Shown here one piece after another: positions 1 to 5,763 of a stretch of 12,229 nt of DNA (position 1 is the stretch's first letter; every line of letters begins with the position of its first letter). Location: the NCBI GenBank assembly GCA_018702715.1, contig JABIYQ010000024.1:1-12229 (forward strand). The letters are read 5' to 3'. The position numbers and the translations under genes were made by a program. This DNA comes from Desulfobacula sp. GTDB lineage: Bacteria > Desulfobacterota > Desulfobacteria > Desulfobacterales > Desulfobacteraceae. The notes beneath the pieces were generated by a model. That model was not told where the DNA came from. It saw only the letters and a program-made list of their open reading frames with translations, and ran no database searches.

Positions 1-1337
1 CTACCTCTTAACGCAGGTAAACGATTGAATGCTTTTTCTCCTTCAAACCATAAAAACATTCTGTGATTAAATTCAACTGTTTTTTTTAAAATCGCATGTT
101 GGTTATAAACTTGGAAAAGCTTGGAATCATTGAGCCAGGGGCAGGCAACATGACGGTTGGTAAGAAGATATCCTTTGTTGTCCACTAGAAAAGCTGTCCC
201 TTCCACAGTGTTTTTATATATAATTTGCTGGGCATCAGTCAGCCAGTATTCCACCATTAAAAATGCAACAGAACTGGCATATGATTCAACAAAGTTAGAA
301 AGTACTACTTCTTTTTTGTTTTTATTAAAATTGGCAACCATCCAGGAGAGGGTTCCAAAGGCAAAAATTCCCGCAATAATTAAAATCAACAATACCACTA
401 TCTTTTTAAACCATCTTAATTCTTTAAGTAGCCTGGTTTTTTTCTTATAGGGTGACTGATACGGGTCTGAATAGGGCAGCCGGTCTAAAATTTGAGATAA
501 TGCCAGTGCAACTTTGCCCATGGTTTGAGGTCGAAGATCCGGATCATCCGACAACATGATTTTGATCAAAACTGCAAGTTCAGGGTTAAGCCCATTTAAT
601 TCATCAACCCTTGAGGAAAAATTTTTCAGGTTGTGGTCTGCAGTTAAAAGTTCAATAAATAGTTTGCCAAGGGACCAGATACCGCTTTTAAAATCAATGG
701 GCCTCTGGTTAACAATGTCGGGATGGCAATCAAGCAGTTTTTGCAGCATGGGACCATGGTGGGTTGCCCTTGCATTCAGGAACCGGGAAAGCTTGTAATT
801 AATTTTTACGTGTAGCGTTTTTAATTTTTTTTTGGGGATCAGGATATCATCAAGGATCAGGTAAGGCATAAAATGATCGTTTTTATGCAATAAATCAAGT
901 ACAGAAGCGATATTGTGGAAAAGGGTGACTATCCTGCGTTGGTCATTAAGTATTCCGGAAACAAAGATAGAACCCCAATCAGCTGCATCGACCCATTCGC
1001 CGGTTCTGTACCAGAGGCCCTCATTGCTTTTTCTAACTGCATAATGCTGGACAAAGTGCTCGGGCGGTAGTTTTTTGAGTTCTTTGAGTTCTTTTTCAAG
1101 TCGGATGGCAACATGGTCATCAACGCCGGATTTTTTTGTGAATAATCTTATGGAGACAGGCTTTTTACTATCGCCTTTTACAGCTTTGCAGACAAGAGAT
1201 GAACGTCCCTCATGGATAATGGCCAAAATTCGGTAATCATCAATATATTTTATGCCTTTTACGATGTGGCTTCCGCAGTCTGGGCACATCGTAATTTTTT
1301 CAGAGAGAATCTGCCCACATGCTTTGCACTGTTTCAT
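1..1337 (-). CDS. Zinc ribbon - pseudokinase - TM - trypsin-like protease (partial)
   Basis: The frame is open from ATG at 1337 to the window edge (445 codons, no stop), so the C-terminus is missing. Residues 4-21 form a zinc ribbon (C4, C7, C18, C21). Residues about 32-285 follow the layout of a Ser/Thr kinase, but the catalytic positions are gone. The glycine loop reads HEGRSS (42-47). The VAIK lysine is R64. The HRD region is MPYLILDDILI (157-167), with Tyr in place of Asp. DFG is replaced by NYK (180-182). Structural landmarks remain: IWSLG (220-224) and the late RP pair (269-270). Residues 312-334 are a transmembrane helix. After it comes GTAFLV...GYLLTNRHVA (380-398), typical of trypsin/HtrA proteases, with H396 as the probable catalytic His; the Asp and Ser would lie outside the window. 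Inferred topology is a cytoplasmic sensor-like domain and a periplasmic protease. The ligand and substrate are unknown. Only a weak GGTAGAG lies upstream of the start. Confidence 0.85.
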   Translation of the reverse strand, partial: MKQCKACGQILSEKITMCPDCGSHIVKGIKYIDDYRILAIIHEGRSSLVCKAVKGDSKKPVSIRLFTKKSGVDDHVAIRLEKELKELKKLPPEHFVQHYAVRKSNEGLWYRTGEWVDAADWGSIFVSGILNDQRRIVTLFHNIASVLDLLHKNDHFMPYLILDDILIPKKKLKTLHVKINYKLSRFLNARATHHGPMLQKLLDCHPDIVNQRPIDFKSGIWSLGKLFIELLTADHNLKNFSSRVDELNGLNPELAVLIKIMLSDDPDLRPQTMGKVALALSQILDRLPYSDPYQSPYKKKTRLLKELRWFKKIVVLLILIIAGIFAFGTLSWMVANFNKNKKEVVLSNFVESYASSVAFLMVEYWLTDAQQIIYKNTVEGTAFLVDNKGYLLTNRHVACPWLNDSKLFQVYNQHAILKKTVEFNHRMFLWFEGEKAFNRLPALRG

Positions 1338-1361
1338 AATAAGAAAACTCTACCAATTTTT

Positions 1362-1390
1362 AAGTTTGCATGAAGATTGATTGCAAACTT
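1362..1390. promoter_or_regulatory. Perfect 9-bp inverted repeat upstream of the pseudokinase gene
   Basis: AAGTTTGCA (1362-1370) and TGCAAACTT (1382-1390) are exact reverse complements separated by 11 nt. The site lies 25-53 nt upstream of the ATG at 1337, where an operator or a 5'-UTR stem-loop would be expected. No U-tract follows on either strand, so it does not look like a terminator. A regulatory role is inferred only from symmetry and position. Confidence 0.4.
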
Positions 1391-1775
1391 GGGTTAGTCA
1401 TTGCAAGATGAGACATTTTGATGATAAATGGTTTGTCAAAAATAGTCAATAAAGGTTAGTAAATTGTTATTTGCACAGACGCTTGATTTTACTTTTAAAT
1501 ATTATTCATATGTTGTATTCAAAATGTAGTGTATAGTGAATCAAGTCGAACAAATAGTACTCGACCAAAAACTACCAATTTACTATGTTGTTTTGTCGGG
1601 CTCAAATTTTTAGCCTCAACAACACGTATGCCTTTTTCCGGTTAAAATTATCGCCACCTTATACTGGATTCTAAGAAAAGCGCATGCCCAAAAAATTTTC
1701 AGGTTTTTGGTACGGCAATAGATAAGCTTGCAAAAATTCAATTTAAGAACCTTAAATGAACTCAATAATATTTTT

Positions 1776-1780
1776 AGAGG
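1776..1780 (+). promoter_or_regulatory. Ribosome binding site deciding the SEC-C gene start
   Basis: AGAGG, seven bases before ATG 1788, is the only convincing Shine-Dalgarno here. It favours ATG 1788 over the in-frame TTG at 1728, which has no such site. Confidence 0.6.
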
Positions 1781-1787
1781 TAAAAAC

Positions 1788-2075
1788 ATGGAAAAAATTT
1801 TTAATGGCCAAAAGACAGCAAAATTAGGAACTGCAAAAAATCCTGCTGCTGTGAATGTACAAACACATGAGAGACTGGAAGAAATTGAATCAATATTTCA
1901 AGAAAAGGGTTGGAAATATACAATTGGATTAGAACCGGAAAAAGAAGAGGATATTCTAGATTTAGAAATATTATTGCATTCACCAAAATCAAAGATAGCT
2001 GAAAAGAAAGTAGGCCGCAATGAGCCATGCCCATGTGGAAGCGGAAATAAGTATAAAAAATGCTGTGGTAAATGA
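1788..2075 (+). CDS. Small SEC-C metal-binding protein (PBPRA1643-like)
   Basis: This is a 95-residue soluble protein. The C-terminus is a canonical SEC-C motif, GRNEPCPCGSGNKYKKCCG, with cysteines in CxCx8CC spacing that bind zinc, as at the end of SecA. The N-terminal part has a basic stretch with KLGTAKNPAAV (about 12-22), then an acidic helical segment. This layout resembles the family called SWIM/SEC-C metal-binding motif protein, PBPRA1643 type, which I recall as about 105-110 residues with the same KxGTxKxP segment. The exact function of that family is not established. ATG 1788 is chosen because AGAGG lies seven bases upstream; the longer frame from TTG 1728 would add 20 residues without a good ribosome binding site. 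The gene stands alone, convergent with the NRDE gene 55 nt away. Confidence 0.8.
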   Translation: MEKIFNGQKTAKLGTAKNPAAVNVQTHERLEEIESIFQEKGWKYTIGLEPEKEEDILDLEILLHSPKSKIAEKKVGRNEPCPCGSGNKYKKCCGK

Positions 2076-2130
2076 GACTATTTTTTTTCTAAAAAATAAA
2101 ATTCCTATCATGTTTCACGATTTTAAAATT

Positions 2131-2892
2131 TCAAGAAGTGATGATAAAATGGCGGTCTGAATATTCAAATATGTTTTGAGGGTTATAGGTTCGTTCAGTG
2201 ACCTCTATATTTCCATTTTGATCCATGAGCATTATGGTTGATGAACGTGTGCCATAAATTTCGCTCTGGATAAACAAAGGAGACAGGACTCTTTCCCATT
2301 CAATTCCCACTCCTGTATGAGGGAGCTGTATATCATCAGGGATGGATTGGTCTGTCAGTAAGGAGAAAAGAGAATTAATAGTGAAATCTTTGCTGATCAT
2401 CTGTTTTAATGCTTTTTTCCCAGACGTTACCTTGGGCCAGGGTGTGTTAAGAAATCTATTGGAAATTCCATGTATACCTGGTTTTATTTTTTCAATCGCA
2501 TTTTTCAAATTAGAGAACCAGAATAGTTTCTCTTTATCGCCAAAAACTAGATTAAACCCATTGTAAAAATTTGATTGTTTTTTAAAAGCATCAAAATGGA
2601 TCTCAGTAAGTTTTTTGTATTCAAGAAACTTAACAATAATTTCACCTCTTGAGGGGGCTTTTTGTTTTATTGAAGTCGGGTCACGATAGTTTGTAAGGGC
2701 TGCAAAGGTTCCTTTTTTATGTACCCCGAACCATGTACCTCCTTGATCAAGGTCTTTTCCGGCAAGGATAGAACTATTGTCCTGCCAGAAATGCATGGGG
2801 GCTGTTGGCCGGCCAAAGAATTCATCTCTGTTGGCTGCAAGGATTAAAGGATATTTTTTTGAAACTTTATATCCCAAGAGGATTAAACACAT
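2131..2892 (-). CDS. NRDE (TANGO2-like) family protein
   Basis: This 253-residue protein matches the NRDE/TANGO2 (DUF833) family. It begins MCLILL, with the conserved Cys at position 2, which becomes N-terminal if Met is removed. It continues with the signature LAANRDEFFGRP (18-29) and then LAGKDLDQGGTWFGV and FAALTNYRDP (43-72), all typical of the family. The length is usual for bacterial members (about 250). There is no signal peptide or membrane segment, so it is probably cytoplasmic. The biochemical role is uncertain: eukaryotic TANGO2 has been linked to heme and lipid handling, and the Cys2 arrangement suggests an N-terminal nucleophile hydrolase-like fold. AAGGAA (2899-2904) lies just upstream of the start and supports it. 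The gene is divergent from the thiolase, sharing a 103-nt promoter region. Confidence 0.9.
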   Translation of the reverse strand: MCLILLGYKVSKKYPLILAANRDEFFGRPTAPMHFWQDNSSILAGKDLDQGGTWFGVHKKGTFAALTNYRDPTSIKQKAPSRGEIIVKFLEYKKLTEIHFDAFKKQSNFYNGFNLVFGDKEKLFWFSNLKNAIEKIKPGIHGISNRFLNTPWPKVTSGKKALKQMISKDFTINSLFSLLTDQSIPDDIQLPHTGVGIEWERVLSPLFIQSEIYGTRSSTIMLMDQNGNIEVTERTYNPQNIFEYSDRHFIITS

Positions 2893-2934
2893 GTATAATT
2901 CCTTGTCTTTTATCTGTCTCTTTGTTATTGATCT

Positions 2935-2940
2935 TATAAT
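2935..2940 (+). promoter_or_regulatory. Candidate -10 box of the thiolase promoter
   Basis: A perfect TATAAT lies 55 nt before the thiolase ATG in the divergent intergenic region. There is no good -35 hexamer at the right distance, so this is only a candidate sigma-70 element. Confidence 0.3.
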
Positions 2941-2995
2941 GTAGTTAAAATGTAACTGTTAATAACGGAAAAATCAATATCGATGGAGGCTTTAA

Positions 2996-4282
2996 ATGAA
3001 AAATGTTGTAATCGTCAGTGGAGTTAGAACGCCGGTAGGATCCTTTGGTGGCTCCTTGAAAAGCGTACCAGTGGTTGATTTAGGTACAAGTGTAATGAAA
3101 GATGTTCTTAAAAGAGTCGGATTAAAACCTGCGGTGGATTCATCCCAGGATGAATTTTCTCCAGATACTTTAAAAGATCAGGGTATGATTGACCTTGAAA
3201 AAAAAGGATATGATTATGATGAATCATTAGCCCCTGTATTTATTGATGAAGTTATCATGGGAAACGTTCTACAGGCAGGGCAGGGTCAGAATACAGCCCG
3301 ACAGGCCATGATTGCAGCGGGCATCTCAAGACAGAGTACCGCCTTTACAATTAATAAAATATGCGGTTCAGGTCTAAAAGCCATCGCCCTTGGCGCACAG
3401 GCCATTATGACCGGATCGGCAGAGGTGATCCTTGCCGGCGGCCAGGAAAGCATGAGCAATGCCCCCATGGCATTGAACAAGGCCAGATGGGGACATCGAA
3501 TGGAATTGACCGGGATCGGACCGGTTCATGACTTGATGGTATTTGACGGGTTATATGAGATTTTTTATGGATATCACATGGGCCTCACTGCTGAAAATAT
3601 TGTAGAAAAATATGGCATCACAAGACAAGAACAGGATCAATTAGCCTTGTTGAGCCATAAAAGGGCTTTTGCTGCTGTGAATGATGGCACATTTGCCCAG
3701 GAAATTATACCTGTTGTGATTAAATCCTGGAAAGGAGATACCATTGTTGATAAAGATGAACGCCCAATGGAAACCAGTATGGAAAAAATGGGAAAACTTC
3801 GTCCGGCATTTAAAAAAGATGGAAGTGTAACGGCAGGGAATGCATCAGGTATAAATGATGCGGCTGCGGCTGTTCTTTTGATGACTGAAGAAAGGGCAGA
3901 TGAACTGGGCCTTGAAAAATTGGCAAAAATTAAAGGTTTTTCAGCAGGAGGACTTGATCCTGCTTACATGGGACTGGGTCCTGTGCCGGCAATTAGAAAA
4001 GTGTTGAAACAAACCGGTATGAGCATTGAAGACATTGATTTGATTGAGCTGAATGAAGCATTTGCTGCCCAGGCAATAGGATGTATGAGAGAATTAAATA
4101 TTGATGTGGAAAAACCCAATGAGCTTGGGTCAGGAGTTTCAATCGGTCATCCAATAGGATGCACAGGGGCGAGACAAATGGTTACTGCAATTAACCAGAT
4201 GAAAAGGAAATCATATTCTACAGGCCTTATCTCAATGTGTATCGGTGGTGGTATGGGTATGGCAATGATTATCGAAAGATAA
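2996..4282 (+). CDS. Acetyl-CoA C-acetyltransferase (AtoB-type thiolase)
   Basis: This 428-residue thiolase would condense two acetyl-CoA to acetoacetyl-CoA, or cleave 3-ketoacyl-CoA in the reverse direction. The nucleophile is C123 in NKICGSGLKA. Other landmarks are GGQESMSNAP (148-157), GNASGIND (281-288), NEAFAAQ (353-359), the catalytic His H385 in IGHPIGCTGAR, and the acid/base C415 in MCIGGGMG. From memory the sequence follows E. coli AtoB (about 394 residues) closely. It has an extra acidic stretch of roughly 35 residues (about 45-80) between VGLK and IDEVIMGNVLQAG, and reads NELGSG where AtoB has NVNGGA before the His loop. TGGAGG (2984-2989) precedes the ATG at good spacing. No other beta-oxidation gene is adjacent. 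A biosynthetic or degradative role cannot be decided from the sequence. Confidence 0.93.
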   Translation: MKNVVIVSGVRTPVGSFGGSLKSVPVVDLGTSVMKDVLKRVGLKPAVDSSQDEFSPDTLKDQGMIDLEKKGYDYDESLAPVFIDEVIMGNVLQAGQGQNTARQAMIAAGISRQSTAFTINKICGSGLKAIALGAQAIMTGSAEVILAGGQESMSNAPMALNKARWGHRMELTGIGPVHDLMVFDGLYEIFYGYHMGLTAENIVEKYGITRQEQDQLALLSHKRAFAAVNDGTFAQEIIPVVIKSWKGDTIVDKDERPMETSMEKMGKLRPAFKKDGSVTAGNASGINDAAAAVLLMTEERADELGLEKLAKIKGFSAGGLDPAYMGLGPVPAIRKVLKQTGMSIEDIDLIELNEAFAAQAIGCMRELNIDVEKPNELGSGVSIGHPIGCTGARQMVTAINQMKRKSYSTGLISMCIGGGMGMAMIIER

Positions 4283-4383
4283 GTTTTTTTCTTTACTTGG
4301 ATGCATTAAAATGATAAAAAATATTAGATTTTTACTTGGTTTTTAAATGTTTGAAATAAAATGCATAAAGGGGTGTTTTTATT

Positions 4384-4539
4384 ATGGATATTCCTAGAAA
4401 ATTAGGCATATTAATTTATACGGCTGTACCTGCCATTGTCGGCGGCGGTATTGTATATCATTTTTTTGGAAGTTTTGTTCAAGTCATTATATTTGAGATA
4501 CTTCTTGTTTTGGCAGCTCTTGGGCTCATCAGCAGTTAA
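4384..4539 (+). CDS. Small hydrophobic membrane protein (51 residues)
   Basis: A short frame starts at ATG 4384 with AAGGGG (4368-4373) upstream. It encodes MDIPRKLGILIYT followed by two hydrophobic stretches: about residues 8-24, with a GGG turn at 20-22, and about 32-49. It ends LISS. Two transmembrane helices or a re-entrant hairpin are likely, with the basic N-terminus in the cytoplasm by the positive-inside rule. I do not recognise a family. It lies 101 nt after the thiolase stop and 21 nt before a strong terminator, so it is probably the last gene of the thiolase transcript. Short hydrophobic frames can arise by chance in AT-rich DNA. The ribosome binding site and the position directly before a terminator favour a real gene. 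Confidence 0.55.
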   Translation: MDIPRKLGILIYTAVPAIVGGGIVYHFFGSFVQVIIFEILLVLAALGLISS

Positions 4540-4560
4540 AACAAAATAATTATTTGATTT

Positions 4561-4617
4561 ATGTAAAGCCGCATTTGTGCAAGTTACTCTGCATATTGCG
4601 GCTTTACATGGTTTTTT
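4561..4617 (+). terminator. Intrinsic terminator
   Basis: The arms ATGTAAAGCCGCA (4561-4573) and TGCGGCTTTACAT (4597-4609) are perfect 13-bp complements around a 23-nt loop. GG and six Ts (4612-4617) follow, with a second T-run after ACTC. It lies 21 nt after the small membrane protein stop, so it should end the thiolase transcript. It also lies just upstream of the AI-2E gene, so that operon needs its own promoter or depends on read-through. Confidence 0.85.
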
Positions 4618-4654
4618 ACTCTTTTTTTTAAAATCTAAGAAATTTGGTGCAACC

Positions 4655-5749
4655 TTGGCGCAAAGTATTTCTCAAAGAGCGGTGTTTGTATTTTTTATTG
4701 CACTGTTCTGCATAGCTATTCTGCTTGCAGGAAAGCTTGTGGCACCTTTTTTTGCCATTATCATCTTAGGTGTTGTGTCCACAAGTATTTTTAATCCTCT
4801 TTTCAAGTTTTTATCAAAAAGGCTGACGCCTAAAATTGCATCTATTCTTACCTGTATTTTGATTTTTTTTGTAGTGTTTATTCCAGTTGTTTTTTTTGTT
4901 GGGGTCATTTCCAAAGAGGCTTTTAATCTTTACGTAATGGCCAGGGATGCGGTTTTTTCCAATCAATTAAAAAATCTGCTTGCAAGTACACAGGCCTTAG
5001 AACGGTTCAATGAACTTCTGGGAAGGGCAGGGATTGAAAAAGTGGTGACCTGGGATGAGTTGATCAGTCCCATCTCAGAGCTTGGAAAGATAGTGGGATT
5101 CTCATTATTTGAACAAGCCAGGTTTTTTACATCCAATGTGTTTAATATTGTATTGTATTTTTGTCTGATGCTCATCGTTGTGTATTACATGCTTATAGAT
5201 GGGGATAAATTTGTAAAATACATGTATGATCTGTCTCCTTTGTCGGACGAGCATGATGAAAAACTTTTTGAAAAATTTAAAGGAATGGCTGGTGCCGTTC
5301 TTATCGGAAATGGCCTTGGTGGATTGATACAGGGCGTTGCAGGTGGAGCACTTTTTTTGTTCTTAGGATGGAATTCTCCATTTTTATGGGGTGTTATAAT
5401 GGGTTTTCTGGCCTTTTTGCCCATTCTGGGGATCGGGATTATACTGATTCCTGCAGCTGCAATTTTGATGTTGAAATCACACTTTGTAACGGGTCTTTTT
5501 GTGCTTTTATTTTATGCTGCTCTTTCCTGGGGAGTTGAGTATATTTTTAAACCCAAAGTGGTTGGTGACAGGGTTAAAATGCATCCATTAATAGTGTTTT
5601 TTGCGATTATCGGCGGACTTAAAGCATATGGTATACTAGGTATTATTTATGGTCCGTTGATTGCCACTTTGTTTTTAACCCTTGCAGATATATATTTTTC
5701 AAGTTTTCAGTTTATGGTTGAACCTGAAAAGGTTTATAAAGAGAAATAA
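4655..5749 (+). CDS. AI-2E/PerM family transporter-like membrane protein
   Basis: This polytopic inner-membrane protein of the AI-2E (YdiK/PerM, UPF0118) family has 364 residues from the start used here. Hydrophobic segments lie near 10-26, 30-48, 63-87, 161-181, 217-238, 245-273, 278-292 and 312-345. A soluble region lies between the third and fourth (about 88-160). The family signature is clear: IDGDKFVKY (181-189), the GNGLGGLIQGVAGG stretch, FLPILGIG (254-261), KPKVVGDRVKMHPL and GILGIIYGPLIA. Family members export autoinducer-2, other small molecules or Na+, and the substrate here cannot be told. There is no in-frame ATG in the N-terminal region. A GTG at 4577 is open but lies in the terminator loop, so TTG 4655 is preferred; GTG 4682 is another option. 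gyrA starts 14 nt downstream. Confidence 0.88.
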   Translation: MAQSISQRAVFVFFIALFCIAILLAGKLVAPFFAIIILGVVSTSIFNPLFKFLSKRLTPKIASILTCILIFFVVFIPVVFFVGVISKEAFNLYVMARDAVFSNQLKNLLASTQALERFNELLGRAGIEKVVTWDELISPISELGKIVGFSLFEQARFFTSNVFNIVLYFCLMLIVVYYMLIDGDKFVKYMYDLSPLSDEHDEKLFEKFKGMAGAVLIGNGLGGLIQGVAGGALFLFLGWNSPFLWGVIMGFLAFLPILGIGIILIPAAAILMLKSHFVTGLFVLLFYAALSWGVEYIFKPKVVGDRVKMHPLIVFFAIIGGLKAYGILGIIYGPLIATLFLTLADIYFSSFQFMVEPEKVYKEK

Positions 5750-5763
5750 TTGGAGTTTAAACG

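Larger units (their letters stand above)
1338..1787. other. Gene-free AT-rich intergenic stretch with inverted repeats
   Basis: No reading frame here looks like a gene. It separates the minus-strand pseudokinase gene from the plus-strand SEC-C gene, so it should carry both promoters, but I find no convincing -35/-10 pair. TATACT at 1660-1665 is a possible -10 for the SEC-C gene without a clear -35. Three inverted repeats are visible. The first is a perfect 9-bp one at 1362-1390 (listed separately). The second is GTCGA/TCGAC at 1545-1549 and 1561-1565. The third is a composite stem of TGTTGTT (1586-1592) with AACAACA (1618-1624), containing GGCT/AGCC (1599-1602 and 1612-1615). Their function is unknown. 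Confidence 0.6.

Noticed and set aside
1581..1630. Integron attC site upstream of the SEC-C gene
   Set aside because: The GTTGTT/AACAAC arms look superficially similar, but there is no consensus core site pair and no integrase or other cassette nearby.
1728..1787. N-terminal extension of the SEC-C protein from TTG 1728
   Set aside because: No ribosome binding site before it, while ATG 1788 has AGAGG at ideal spacing.
2079..2098. TATTTTTT/AAAAAATA stem between the SEC-C and NRDE genes as a bidirectional terminator
   Set aside because: The stem is only A-T pairs and would be weak; such pairs are expected in AT-rich spacers.
4292..4339. Direct repeat TTTACTTGG at 4292-4300 and 4331-4339
   Set aside because: Nine bases in an AT-rich spacer, with no gene or structure that depends on it.
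4577..4654. Longer AI-2E protein starting at GTG 4577
   Set aside because: This start lies in the loop of the 13-bp terminator hairpin and the extra 26 residues are encoded by the hairpin arm and T-runs; no ribosome binding site is seen.
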